From positions 1 to 64,000 of the forward strand of contig JAQJVL010002573.1 of assembly GCA_035578905.1 (NCBI GenBank): a DNA stretch of 64,000 nt. Direction: 5' to 3'. Under the pieces are notes generated by a model that saw only the letters and a list, made by a program, of their open reading frames with translations, ran no database searches and was not told the origin of the DNA. Shown one piece after another: positions 24,541 to 36,460 of this stretch. How positions within the stretch are numbered: the stretch's first letter is position 1; each line of letters starts with the position of its first letter. The DNA comes from Stictocephala bisonia. Its lineage: Eukaryota > Arthropoda > Insecta > Hemiptera > Membracidae. The translations under genes were made by a program, and so were the position numbers.

Positions 24541-24690
24541 TTATGGTTGGTTCAGTGGGCAAGGCTCTGAACTGAAGAATGCAAACGTTGTGAATGCCGA
24601 ACTAAGATTTTTTTCGTTGGGACTTTAATCTTTAAAACAGTTAACACACAGGTCTGCTAGGTCCATTTAGACTGGCAGGTAAAAATTTTG
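24541..24690 (+). mobile_element. tRNA-derived SINE, second copy
   Basis: An A-box-like TGGTTCAGTGG at 24548-24558. The B box is eroded (TTGTGAATGCC). The 3' body TAGACTGGCAGGTAAAAATTTT parallels TGAACTGGCGAGTGAAGTTT of the copy at 22.1 kb. Same orientation, more diverged. Confidence 0.45.
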
Positions 24691-25889
24691 CATACACGAT
24701 ATAAAATAATAAAATAATATAAATAAAATTTTCTATACATTTACTCCGTAACATACAGTTGAAGTTTGAGAGAAAAATATACTATTGAGACACGTTGGAA
24801 TATATGGATGGAGACGTGACGTCATGAGACTAGAAAAGTATATGGAACAACGATGGTTAAAAAAAGTGCTAACGCTATAAAATCAGCCAACAGACTACAT
24901 TAACTATACAAAAGTGTATTATACAAAAAAAATTAATAAAAAACTTAGTAAAAAGATTTTTATTCATGATGATTCGCAAAGATATGCAGAAATGGTAGTT
25001 CATTACACGTGTAAAAAAATATATGTCTAGAAATGATTTGCTAGTGACTTACAGCTTGTGAAATATTTCGCTAAGAGTTTGGTCTCCTGTGTTAAATAAG
25101 GGATTCTTGTTGTCCTAGTTAAATTAAATATATATAATTTTAGAATAAAACATGTATAAAATTGTATTCTGAATAAAACAACGTAAATAAATCTTACAGG
25201 AAGTGAATAGATAATTGATTCAAGTTTCTGTCCTTATGAGTATTTTTTTTGATCGCAGTAAAGATTTACCTATTTGGGTAGAAAGTGCCATACTTATATT
25301 GAAATGAAGAATACTCCGTTATGGTGTTTATTTATTGTCTATCTGAAATCAGCGCTACAGCCACTGTTGAATAATACAGACCTTTATTACAGAAATTCAA
25401 AAGCTAGTACAAGAAGTGAACATTTCGTTTGCTGCAGGAAACGGAGGACTTCACTACGCGACTTCCACAGCAAAGTAGTTAGTTAACATGTGGAATTTAT
25501 TTATCTTGATGGCGAGGACTAATACTCGCCATTATGATGTTAGTATAGATGAAAACATTATTCCTGCTTTTGAAAGTAGTCCAGGTATTAATACAACACG
25601 TAACGTAAATGCCAAAGGGTTTTGCGATGTAAATTATGGGAAACAGCTTAAACAAAATTACTTGTAAACAAAAAATACAACATTGACATCCAGGAGTCGA
25701 GGCCCATCCCTTACATTACTACACGAGTTGAACATTTATCGTAAACTCCTTCAGTATAAATCATTTACCTATTACATACAGTTCACGTATAATGGAATTA
25801 ACAGTTTACGAAACCAACATTTTTGAGCGGAGGTGAACTATCATGCTACAATAGAACTTAACTTCCAACCGTAATTTATTATTGACGTA

Positions 25890-26240
25890 AGGCGCGATAT
25901 TATTCATGGTCAGCTGATTGAACTCTTTATTTTTCAAAGATCACTTATCAGGTCTGTCATATAGCCTACTTATAATTCCTTCACGGAGAATTACCTACAT
26001 TGCTTGAAACGTCGATCTTGCAATGCGACGCCACACATACTTCCAACATGATGGCGTACCGTTACATTTATCAAATTTCGTATTACCTACTAGCATCAAT
26101 AGTTTCAGCATAATTGGATCGGTCATAGAAGTCCTATATACTGGCCAGCAAGGTCACGATATTATAGGCCATTGGACTTTTGCATACGGGGATGGGTGAA
26201 AGTTTACGATGGCACAGTAAATTCCCATGTGGTGCTACTT
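25890..26240 (+). pseudogene. Degraded Tc/mariner-like transposase fragment
   Basis: In successive frames the sequence reads RDIIHGQLIELFIFQ, FQHDGVPLHLSNFV and NWIGHRSPIYWPARS..YRPLDFCIRGWVK. These correspond to the FQHDGAPxH and WIGRxGPxxWPxRSPDLxPLDFFLWG motifs of insect IS630/Tc1-mariner-type transposases (family knowledge), which include the second catalytic Asp (QHD) and the third Asp (SPD), here replaced. Frame changes and stops are frequent. The 5' half of the protein is not recognisable. Confidence 0.55.
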
Positions 26241-27544
26241 GGACAGTTTTTTCACTGTTAAAGGGAAGCCCTGTTGGACAACTGAAAGCAACAAGAGTAA
26301 ATCTTAAACGTACATAAAAATGAATTGAGGTAGATGGAGTTGGTTTTTGAAATGTACCTGTTATTCCATTGAAGAGGTTTAGATTTTTTTTCCAGTTTAT
26401 TGTATTTTGTAATGTACTAAATACAAATGCATTGAATTGAACATACATCCTCTTGTTGTGCTATTCATTTACAATTTTTTGTTAAGAACACAATTTTATA
26501 CAAGTTGTATCGATAGACTATACCTGATTATTAGTGACATAGCAAGGTTCTTGATGTCTGAAAGTAAAACAAATTGTTTTTCCTTAATCTTGACTTGTTT
26601 TCTTAAATATTACTTTACTTACAATCCTGAGACTAGTATTGCATTGTGGGGCCAAAGGCCATATGAGATGATTGAATTTGTTTCTTATTTGACCTTTTCA
26701 GCATTCCACCAAGCCCTTATTTAACATAGTGTATCGAATTCTAAGCCAAATTTGTCACTAGACATAACTCGCTAACCAAGCATATGAAGACTTACATATT
26801 TTTTTTTATTTTTACATCCAAAACGAGCTACAAAAGTTTTTTTATAGTTTAGTAAATCGCCCTGCAGAATTAGGCATTTCACAGTCAAAAAATTATGTAC
26901 AAATTTCAATTGATTTTTCTAATAAAACAAAATTCGTAGTACAGTTAAAATATTATAAAAAATTTCCATTATAGTCCAAGAATGAAAACTATACATAACA
27001 AATACTCAGACGACAGAATTTAGATCGTATTATATTATTGGAAATATTGTTTTACTCTAAAAACCACAAAAGAAATTTATAAATATTATTTCAAAAATTC
27101 ATTTAGAGGTAAAACACAATAATTTTAACAAAATCTCCTTACTGGAAGAGTATTTTCAACAGTTTATAAATAGTCTGAAAGTTTTCTTGGTATGTTTAAC
27201 TCGTAATATTTTACGATTGTTGCAATTAAAAATGCATAAATATTTAAACGATTTTCCTAAATTAAAACATAACAATGCTATAATGTATACTCTTTATATG
27301 TAACCTAGTGACATCTTTTAAAAATATATCTAGCTATAGCATAGTCTCTCATGTAAAGAAGTGTTGCTTTACATTTTTACCGTCGCGTGTTCAGAAGCGG
27401 GTAGTACCATTGCTGTTTCAATAACACGCCAGATCGTAAAGCCTTTGTCAGAAAAGTATCACAACCCATAAAACAAACAAGCCGTGGTCTACAGCATTAC
27501 AGTCTAGACATGCTGGAATATTTGCCATGCCTTTATCTGTAAAA

Positions 27545-28309
27545 ACATATTTTTAATATTGAATATATTTGAAAAATTACACTTAAGCAAGAAAATTCTT
27601 ATATAACTATGAAATGTTTTAATAAATCAACTGTTATTTAGTTAACGTTATATTTAAAGTAAACATTCCAACAACATGTTATGTTTATAATGTTACAAAC
27701 ATAATTTGTGTCTTTTATTGTGCTTTTACTATTGAAATAATTATATATAAGAGATTCTCAAATTGTTTAATTTCTTAAAATATAATATAACAACGATTTA
27801 CTTGTCATTAATACCATGTATTTTGTTAATTTTTGAGTATTTCTTTGCTATCATCCTAAATAGGGTTTTTACTATATTCTAGCCTATCTAAGACATTTCA
27901 TTTACAACGTAATTTTTATTTTATCGACACAATATGAAATCAAATTATGCACCATTGTTATAGAAAGTAAAGAACTAAACTGATGGAACTGTTATTGATC
28001 TACTAGTTAATAAATTTAGTTAACATGGTAGATCGATAAGAATGTTTAGGTGTAAAAATATAATTCGTTTATATAAAACAAGCACAAAATTGTTGCAAAT
28101 TAGTTTAAAACTAATTGACAAATATGTTAAATCGGATTATTTTTTAAATATAAAGACTTTGTAAACGTCTGGAATTGACTTGGTTATTATAATTTAAATA
28201 ATTCTTCTACAGTTTACAAAGTTACGTGAATTTAAATTGTCGAATAATAATTTTATTTCATCTAAATATAAAACTTATTCGTTGTTTAAATGTGTTAAGC
28301 ATTTAATAC
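27545..28309 (-). other. 3' flank of copy B, conserved with copy A
   Basis: Reverse complement of about 23087-23605 with indels: for example AACATGTTATGTTTATAATG here matches the complement of 23457-23480. This is a continuous non-coding stretch of homology, unlike the exon-only homology further out, and it marks the inner end of the duplication. Confidence 0.6.
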
Positions 28310-28506
28310 TTATAACAATTTTACTATCAATGAAAAGGGATGGAAACAATTCACCTGTTCAGTTTTCATCTCCTCGGTACAATATGTAACATGAATAAAT
28401 CCTAAGAGATCTCCATCGACAACACCAGGTGTTTCAGGAGGAGGCTGAGCTTGTTTTCTTTTACTATAGCGTTGGAGATATGTTCGGCATTTTCCCAATA
28501 TGTATT
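28310..28506 (-). CDS. Block 9, terminal exon, copy B
   Basis: Open from the AG acceptor at 28507 to TAA at 28310. It reads LGKCRTYLQRYSKRKQAQPP, then GFIHVTYCTEEMKTEQVNC and ends FHPFSLIVKLL. A basic stretch precedes a PPPETPG linker. Longer and cleaner than the copy A equivalent, which has a one-base deletion. No domain recognised. Confidence 0.5.
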
Positions 28507-29084
28507 CTTAATACATAGTTACGATTCTGTTTTTAAAGGCCAATTTATAAAAAACTCAATTTATGTTTTTTATAACTTGCAGTTCCATGAAAATTATATT
28601 TTACATAGCACATTAAATTAATAAAATTAAAAAAATCAACTTTATATACATGAGGTAATCAGGATTTATCAATAATCTATTAGTTAACAGTACTAGATGC
28701 TAAGAACGTCAGGTAGAGTAGATGCCAGTTAGGAGCTATGGTAGATAAGAAGTAGTTAATATAAATTAAAGTAATACAATTCCCTTAAAATGCTAAGTTA
28801 GGAAAATAAAGAAAACGTATTTTCTATCTTATGACAAAAATGAGTTATATGATATACTCACTGACTTTGTGAACATAATTAATTCATTAGTTAAAAAATA
28901 AAACAAAATTTTATTACTGTGGAATTTATGTTTAATAATTAAAAAAAAACCTTTCCCAAAATAACTCTGCTTCGTTAAATAAATTTTAATAATAATACGT
29001 TTGGTTATTTCTATTAAATTTAGGTTTCTTCTAAAATCTTAGATATGACTCTGAGTACTTACGACTACAATGAAACCATCTCAT

Positions 29085-29190
29085 GTTTACATTCCCAAGA
29101 CTAGCCACAATCTTTATGAAGCCCTTTAATAGTAACGATCTCATTATTTTGCAAGTGGATGGCCCTTTTACGGGCGGCAAGATGGAAATG
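29085..29190 (-). pseudogene. Block 8, exon-like, copy B
   Basis: Reads HLAARKRAIHLQNNEIVTIK then GLHKDCG and a TAG, after which SWECK resumes as in the 0.9 kb copy. The upstream TAG seen in the other two copies is TTG here. Every copy therefore has at least one stop, in different places, suggesting independent decay. Confidence 0.45.
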
Positions 29191-31054
29191 CATTTTCATA
29201 ACACCATTAAAAGGAAATTTTAAAGAAATGTTTAATCTGATTTACCTGATCGTGGCAAAGTTTAGTTGGAGCGATTGTTTATAGTACTGTCGTTAATGAA
29301 GTATAAGTAACGATCTATGGCATGTAAATTGCTTTATATTATATAACTAGCGTAATATTGGTTTTAGTATTTTTTCATTCATAGAAAGAATTGATAGAGG
29401 ATAACACAAACTGCAATTTAATTCAAAATGCTTGACGTTCATATACACAATTCAATTGCATTAACATTAGTCTGAATGTACATAACCAGTTAAATTATTT
29501 AGCAGCCCAACGTTAGAAGGAAGCAAACAAAATCTTTTTCTGAAATATTACATATTTACGTGATATATAAAAGTGGTGTATATTTATGTTGTAATTGTTA
29601 TCATAATTTCCCCTTAAATGTTAGGGTTAGGTGGTAGTGGTAGAAAGGGCTTTGCAGTCCTAACTTCTATATATAACTAAAAATAGAACCTGTTTTAATT
29701 TTTATTGAATTTAACGTATTAAATATCCATTATTTAAAGTAATCATGACATCAATTTTCAGTTTAGTAGAAGTAGGAAAATTACTGATAAGTCATATAAA
29801 TTTACTTTATTAAAACCCCTAAAATGTATTAGTTTTTTTTATCAGATAGGTCATTCTGCGTGGAAACATTTCTACAGACATCTTTATGTTTTTAGAACTG
29901 TTCCAACATTTAACAAAACACACCAATGCTACAAAAATTTTACTTTTTTTAGCACCTCGAAATATTTTATCACATCGGGGTGACAAACCACAGTAAATCA
30001 AAAGTAGCTGAAGAAGATTAAAACAAAACTAGAATGTGGAAATTAAACATGTAAATCCAAAAGAATGAAAAAAACAATTGTTTAATTGTTTTAGTAATCG
30101 TATAGTGAAGCATATATTTTTAAGAAAGGTCCATTAATGTGCCTTTAAATTTAATGTTTATAGGAAATATTAATACATTTTTTTTAACCAAGAGACCGTG
30201 ATCGGAGAAGAATCAAACATATATTTTGAATAGAGACCAGGGAGTATTTTATATCAAGTTAAAGGTTTTTATTGGGAAAACAATGCAAAATTCATGACAT
30301 GAAGGTCCACCCTACATAAAATAAAAGTTAATGAAATAAACTTAATAGAGTTTATCAAAGAAAATGAATTGCCGTTGTCGTAAACCTTCCTAATGACGTA
30401 AAATGTACTCCATATTTGCGTATTTTCATAATGGGCATATGATATTTTATCATTTTAACCTATAAAAGAAGGAATCCTCAGGAATTTATAAAATGGCTAC
30501 ATTAGCTTTACATTTAGATTGGGAAATATTATTAACTACTCCAAATAATTTTATATTGGAACCTTGAATCGTTGAATACAAATTAGTTTAAGTAGTTTAA
30601 AGTTTTTGAGCCTAAATAATTGTTTTCTTATTTTTTAGTTTCATAGGACTCGCCAGTGTAAGAAAGAATTTAAATAGAGTAAAATAATTTGTTTATTAAT
30701 AAAATACATGAATAGCTTTCGTAGGTGACTGTATTTTGAAGAGTGAAATTCGATTTATTTTTTTAATTATTTTCAAGTTATTTGAATGTAAACTCACAGG
30801 TTACAGATATATCAGGCAAATTATTTCACGTAAACACTAAGTGTGTAGCTTTTAAATTCTTTCAATTTAATAACGGTTAAAATGTAACTATATTTATGTT
30901 TTTATTAAAACTATGTACTTGTTGACAATTGATAAAGAATCCTTTGAAAAGGAGAACATACCTGAGTTTTTAGCTATAATAATTAGACAAAATAAGTTAC
31001 TTATTAAGTGCCATTTCAATGTAAACGCCCTACAAAATGTTTTAACCCAGGTTT

Positions 31055-31406
31055 TAGGCGTGGTCGTCATCCGACCTGTCAGGACAAGTAAACTCCTTTA
31101 GGCGTGGTCGTCATCCGACCTGTCAGGACAAGTAAACTCCTTTAGGCGTGGTCGTCATCCGACCTGTCAGGACAAGTAAACTCCTTTAGGCGTGGTCGTC
31201 ATCCGACCTGTCAGGACAAGTAAACTCCTTTAGGCGTGGTCGTCATCCGACCTGTCAGGACAAGTAAACTCCTTTAGGCGTGGTCGTCATCCGACCTGTC
31301 AGGACAAGTAAACTCCTTTAGGCGTGGTCGTCATCCGACCTGTCAGGACAAGTAAACTCCTTTAGGCGTGGTCGTCATCCGACCTGTCAGGACAAGTAAA
31401 CTCCTT
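31055..31406. repeat. 44 bp minisatellite, eight identical units
   Basis: Eight consecutive 44-base units beginning TAGGCGTGGTCGTCATCCGA start at 31055, 31099, 31143, 31187, 31231, 31275, 31319 and 31363, with no differences. Each unit holds two small inverted repeats: GGTCG-TCATC-CGACC and CCTG-T-CAGG. A single diverged unit is present at the mirror position in the left arm (about 19320-19360), so the array expanded in the right arm only. No reading frame is implied; the frame at 30913 simply runs into it. Confidence 0.97.
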
Positions 31407-31485
31407 TAGTCACTACAAAGTTAAACCTACATGATAAAAAATGTTAATCAAGGCTCATCGTGAAATCAAGGGGAGAAACCAACTG
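31407..31485 (-). pseudogene. Block 7, copy B
   Basis: The complement reads CCAGTTGGTTTCTCCCCTTG and then diverges from copy A, rejoining it at TTTAACTTTGTAGTGA beside the minisatellite. No convincing coding frame. Confidence 0.35.
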
Positions 31486-31920
31486 GCATTAAGACAGTTT
31501 AGCTCGTATTTTATTTATCATAATGATTGTGGCCTTAAAGTATAAGATTCTATTTACTATCTTGAATAATCTTCATATAATGTTTCATTCACGGAATCCA
31601 AAGTAATATATTTCATATTTAAATGGTAACTTAGTTACATCATTGAGTTGTATGATAGTAAGAATGTTATTAAAGTCTTTTTATAAAAATAGTTTCTTTC
31701 ATTTACAACTATTCTAAATTTTACTAAGTTGAAAACGATTATAAATGTTTTAGGAGTTGTTAACGACTTCTAATAGTACTGGAATGTTACTTGAAGAATC
31801 TATTTGTCCTAGGATGCATTATATATGTCTGTATATTTGTATAAATACACATATTATTGATTTACTGTAAACTACAGGTGTACTGTGAAGTATTTTATGA
31901 TCGTAGGGTCTATATAATGA

Positions 31921-32126
31921 GGGAGACAAAGGTAGTTGGACATTTGCCATCATTACGTGAAAATTACCAAACACGACGTTTCGATTTGGTAAAACCTAAA
32001 ACTTTTTCAAGTGCTAAAAACTAAATTATATCTACACAAACATGTTATAAAACTACGTTCTCAAACTAATCTTCTTTAATAATTTTTCACGTAATGATGG
32101 CAAATGTCCAACTACCTTTGTCTCCC
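31921..32126. mobile_element. Short TIR element (MITE)
   Basis: Terminal inverted repeats of about 43 bases, perfect by eye: 31921-31963 begins GGGAGACAAAGGTAGTTGGA and 32084-32126 ends with its complement. The core between them is about 120 AT-rich bases. No open frame and no obvious target-site duplication. It is absent from the matching place in the left arm, so it inserted after the duplication. Confidence 0.75.
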
Positions 32127-32339
32127 TTGTCTGATACTCCATCATTAACAAATTTAAAAAAACAGAGTCTATATAATATTACCCTCAATATAAAAAGTTT
32201 CGTGGTAATAGTAAGTTTTTGTAAATATTAATTCGACATAAATTATATTTAAATAACGAAAAAATTAATTTTGTTTTTATTTCAAAGCCAGATGCTCTGA
32301 TTATGAAAATCATAACATAGTTTTTGATAAGGTAAAAAA

Positions 32340-33200
32340 ATTATACTTACTTTATACAACATTTTTGGATTTTAAGACTGTGGTAAATATGTTTGTCGTC
32401 ATGATAGGTAATTATACGTAGATTTCTTTTGAAGATATTTTAGTAAGTTAAAGACTGGTAATATCTTACAAAGTTAGAACGTTTCAAGATAATGTAAAAA
32501 TGAGATTTTGTTAAAGCTGTAATATAATGGCGTTATTAGTAAAGCCTAACTGACTATTTAGCTACTTCACATATTGATGTTAATCCCCTCTCCTGTTCCA
32601 CGAAACTCTGCTAAGCCTCGACTTGTACTCTGCCGTCAAGGTTAGCACACTGGTTTATTTATAGAACATGTTTCTTTAATCTATATATATAAATATATAT
32701 GTATATAAAATATAAATATTTAAATCCTCATATGTTGTTAGTTACTTCTTACAAATATTTGGCACTGCATTTTTATTGATAACAAAAAATAAATAAAAAA
32801 TGCAGTGGCAAATATTTGTAAGAAGTAACAAAAAGGATATGAGAATTTAAATATTTATTTATATATTCTAAAGTGATAGGTTCTATAAATAAAACAGTGT
32901 GACAGCCGGGGTACTAGTCACGGCTTAACTGCATTTCGTGGAACAGGAAATCGAATTAACAGCAATATATATTGTAGCAAAATAATCAGTTATGCTTTTC
33001 TAATATCGCCATTATATTACAGTTTTTACAAAATCTCTTTGTTTATATAGTCTTGAAACTTTATAATTTTATAAGATATTACCATTCTTTGGCTTATTAA
33101 AGTACATTCAAAAGAAATCTAAATATAATCCTTATCATGACGACAAACAAATTTACCTTAGTCTTAAAATCCGAACAAGTTGTATAATGTAAGTAATAGT
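32340..33200. repeat. Foldback: inverted pair of block 6
   Basis: About 32340-32780 is repeated inverted at 32795-33200, with a loop of roughly 15 bases. Shared words include TTTGTCGTCATGATA near 32393 and its complement near 33138, and AAATATTTGTAAGAAGTAAC flanking the centre. Each arm contains a block 6-like segment with stops (ATSHIDVN...CSTKLC; ATIYIAVN...CSTKCS). The left gene copy has just one such segment. Confidence 0.7.
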
Positions 33201-33598
33201 TTTTTTTGTTTTTTTTTTAACTTAATAAACTAAGTTATAATTTTCAGAACATCTGTTTTTTAAATCCAAAATGGATAATGATCTTTTTTTTAATTTAAAT
33301 GGAATGTATGCAGTAATAATAACTGTAAAACTCTATTATTTATCAAGTGTTATACTTGTTTTTTATTGTATCAATGAGAGTTAAAACATTTCGGTTATAA
33401 ATTGACGTTTTTAATTACTTAGTAAGTAGATTAAACATGATTTAGTATTTTAGTTGTAGTTTTAGCTGTAGTGTTATTATTTAATTTCATTGTAATATTA
33501 TTTTAGATATTACAATGAAATACAATGCCACGGATAGTAAAACTGTTTATTATTGTTGGTTAAAAAGTTTGGTATTACTGAAAAATGAGTGGCAACAC

Positions 33599-33640
33599 CT
33601 CAATGGTTATCGGGATCCCATTAGGGTTGACATGAAACTG
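33599..33640 (-). CDS. Block 5, short exon, copy B
   Basis: Reads QFHVNPNGIPITIE on this strand and ends GAG|GTGTTG. All three differences from copy A are synonymous. Homology with copy A continues weakly to about 33870. The Helitron insertion lies beyond that. Confidence 0.5.
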
Positions 33641-33869
33641 CTCGCGTTAAACTGTCTTTAGTCTTTTTAATGGCTTATTCCCTCTGGTCCTTTTATAACT
33701 AAATGAGAATCATTTATTGTATGTTTTATCTGTTGATACGAAAGAGGGATTTGCTTATTTAAGGAAATAAATAAGTCGTGGAACTATTGTCAATGATTGA
33801 TCGTATTACTACTGCTGAAGTAAAATTATCTTTAAACTTTTTAGTTTTAGTAAATCAACTTTATTATGA

Positions 33870-34567
33870 CTATAGACTTAGTTTAAAATAAAATATACAC
33901 AAAACATATTTACAAAGCATTCTTCCAACGCAAGGGTACTAATCTAAACATGATGTAAAATAAATATTATAAATACTTTTTTTACACTAAAAGTATTCAT
34001 CCTACTGGAAATTGTTAGGCTGTAATGTTCGGACATATTTGAATTTTGACCTAGCCTGAGCACAGTTTTTATTATAATTTAAATGTAAGATTCTTCTACT
34101 TTATAGGAAAGGTTTTTTAAGGAATACGAGAGTACTATTGTTATAAGACTGTATGTAATAGTTAATACAGTCGTGACACGGTTAAGGTTATTTGCCAATT
34201 TGGAATTAGCAATGGAGAGTCGCCATCATGATTCAGAACGCAACCGTATTATTCATAAGAGCAAAAGGTTAAAAAACCTTGCGTGGTTTGGAGAGACTAG
34301 TAATTAAACGGTATAAAGTGTCAATAATTTGAGCCTGGGTTAAAATTGGCACAGGTTGGAATCATTGCCAGGACTTCAGGTATTTAACAATAATGTTCAA
34401 CTTCAGTAGTACTGGTTCGCCCCCTTGATCTGTCTGAAGAAGTTTCCTGCACATATCTATGGGAAATCGACAGAGGAAGAAAAGTATAGAGGGCGGCCTC
34501 TTCAAGCTTCCAAAACATGTTTTATCACACTACTTAACAACTTTATTTTAATAATTTTCTCCTATAG
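33870..34567. other. Left flank of the Helitron
   Basis: Not found in the left arm. AT-rich, no gene or repeat identified. A GC-richer patch at 34200-34260 has no supported frame. Confidence 0.4.
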
Positions 34568-34629
34568 TCTATACATATATAATCCAAATACCACTCACTC
34601 ACTCACTGACTGACTAAACACGAAATCTC

Positions 34630-35270
34630 AAAAACCACCGAACGGATTCGTATGAAACTTGGTACGTAGCTTTCTCTAGGGTAGTAGGTGCTCGCTAAGA
34701 AACGGTTTCAAAAAATTCAATCAGGTTCGTGACCAAACCGCGAAAAACGCGACTTTTAAATTTATGTATATTTTGTGAACCTACAAATCACATTGCAACA
34801 AAACTTGGTACCAAACTTCCTTTTAGGTCTTAGATGAACTGTAGAAAAAAGTTTTCACAAAGTTCGGGTCATTTCAGCACTATAAAGAACTAGCAGAAAG
34901 TACCCGTGCTTCGCTACGGATTATGATTAAGGAACGGATTCGAATGCAAATTGGTATGTAGCTTTCTCTAGAGTTGTAGGTGCTCTCTGAGAAACTGTTT
35001 CAAAAAATTAAATCGGGTTCTCGACCAAACCGCGTAAAATGTGACGTTTAATTTTCGAATTTTCTGAACTTAAACATTAGATTAAAAGAAAATTTGGTGC
35101 TAAACTTCCTTTTATGTCTAAGATGAATTCTGGGACGTTTTTTCTGAACTTACAAAGCAGATCGCAACTAAAATTGGTGCTAAGCTTTCTTTTAGGTCTT
35201 AAATGAACTGTAATAAAAATTTTACAACAAGTTTGGTCCTGCTCGGCACTATAACTCTTTATACTTTGCA
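34630..35270 (+). repeat. Duplicated subterminal sequence of the Helitron
   Basis: AACGGATTCGTATGAAACTTGG...AGCTTTCTCTAGGG (from about 34636) recurs as AACGGATTCGAATGCAAATT...AGCTTTCTCTAGAG (from about 34933), roughly 75-80% alike over ~140 bases. A second word pair, CTTCCTTTTAGGTCTTAGATGAACTG, appears three times with variation (about 34808, 35102, 35187). The second copy starts directly after the internal inverted terminus at 34890-34935. Confidence 0.7.
34890..34935 (-). repeat. Inverted copy of the Helitron 3' terminus
   Basis: Forty-six bases beginning CTAGCAGAAAGTACCCGTGC are the reverse complement of 42018-42063 with a single mismatch, including the terminal CTAG and the hairpin. On the minus strand it is followed by T, like the real 3' end. 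So a second complete 3' end signal sits 320 bases inside the 5' end, facing outward. Confidence 0.9.
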
Positions 35271-35439
35271 TAAGTGCTTATAACAAAAAAAAAAAAACAT
35301 TTCAAACACGTTTCAAACCAAACAGCAAAAAACTCGATACTTGACGATTGTTGTATATTTTCTAAACCTAGACAACAGATCACTAATAAACTTGATACTA
35401 TGATTCTTCGGCTGATTGTAAATTAGTGATAGCAGTCTT

Positions 35440-35580
35440 GGCTGTTCACTAGAAGGCCGGTTCTTATCAGTTGACCTCTGCCCTCCCTCCCACTCCCCGC
35501 ACCTCACCAGCACCGCACCGTAGTACGGCTCGGCTCATATCAGTCCAGTACGCGCTTTTGACCTGAACACTGCTTTGCTG
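35440..35580 (+). promoter_or_regulatory. Possible promoter/leader of the Helitron gene
   Basis: This stretch is much richer in GC than its surroundings and holds a TCAGTCC at about 35539, which fits the arthropod initiator TCAGT. A splice-acceptor-like TTTTTCTGAACAG ends at 36000, 10 bases before the first ATG, so a 5' untranslated intron is possible. This is inference from motifs only. Confidence 0.3.
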
Positions 35581-36010
35581 TTTGTTCAGTTCTGTCCATT
35601 GCTTATTGCTTCTGAATACTACCTACTTTTTATTAAATATTTTCTTTTGCCCCACTATTTGCTACCATAGTATTCGATTGTCTCACATCCATTCATACCA
35701 TCATTTTTTACCTTTTTTCATGTCATAACTCTGACATTCTTAATAGTTCTCCTGGTTCAAACTTGATACAATTGACATAACTCTGTAGTTACAACTCCGG
35801 CCACTCCACTTTGGGTAGGGTGTTCCCTTACTACATGAGTTTATATTGGTATTTTATTCTGTTAACTATTTGGTTCTTTTACTTACTGCTTGCTTCAATT
35901 CTAGATCATCTGCTTGGGTTTGAACCTTTTCACTTCATCTTCTTCTTCTAAAATACAAAGCAAATTTTTCTTTATTCATCTTAATACTTTTTCTGAACAG
36001 TTGCACGACA

Positions 36011-36460
36011 ATGGTTATTGAAACATTCGATATTGATGGTGTGGCAGTACCTCACCATGTCATAAAGATCACTGGGGACGGGGCTTGCCTTTTCTCCTCT
36101 TTATCTTATCTGGTCCATTGTACAGCTTCACTAACACTCCGAGTGCGCGCTGACATTGTGCGTCACGTGTCCAACAACTGGCGCAGACTTAAGCCTTACA
36201 CCTTGACCATAAATAAAGTCCCTTACAGAACTAAACGTCAGTACATCGCCGACATGTCACAGCCTTACTTCTATGGAACCTTTTGTGAGCTCATGGTTGC
36301 AGCAGAGGTCTTTCCTAATAAGTTCAAGCTCTTTCGTGACAGAAAACTCTTAGCCTGTTATGGGGATTAGGTTCAGGAAATAAAAAGACTTAAGTTCTCT
36401 GGTGATGACATGGCAGGGCACTTTGACGTTCTTATACCTTGCGAACAACCTTATGTACCA
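36011..36460 (+). other. OTU-like cysteine protease domain
   Basis: GDGACLFSSLSYLVHC gives the OTU nucleophile loop, with Asp23 and Cys26 counted from the start ATG. GHFDVL (His codon at 36419-36421) supplies the C-terminal catalytic His motif. The TAG at 36368 interrupts the domain between the two. OTU domains occur in a subset of Helitrons in animals, usually at the N-terminus (established knowledge); their role in transposition is not settled. Confidence 0.75.

Larger units (their letters stand above)
23652..27540. other. Unpaired spacer at the centre of the inverted duplication
   Basis: No counterpart in either arm. It contains the second SINE copy, a TTAGG-like tract (24402-24420) and a degraded transposase (about 25890-26240). 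The open frames at 25274, 26134 (minus) and 26437 have no recognisable domain. Confidence 0.5.

Noticed and set aside
26134..26448. 104-residue minus-strand frame in the spacer
   Set aside because: Antisense to the recognisable Tc/mariner-like motifs and without its own domain.
31055..31406. CRISPR array
   Set aside because: Direct 44 bp units with no spacers, in eukaryotic DNA; it is a minisatellite.
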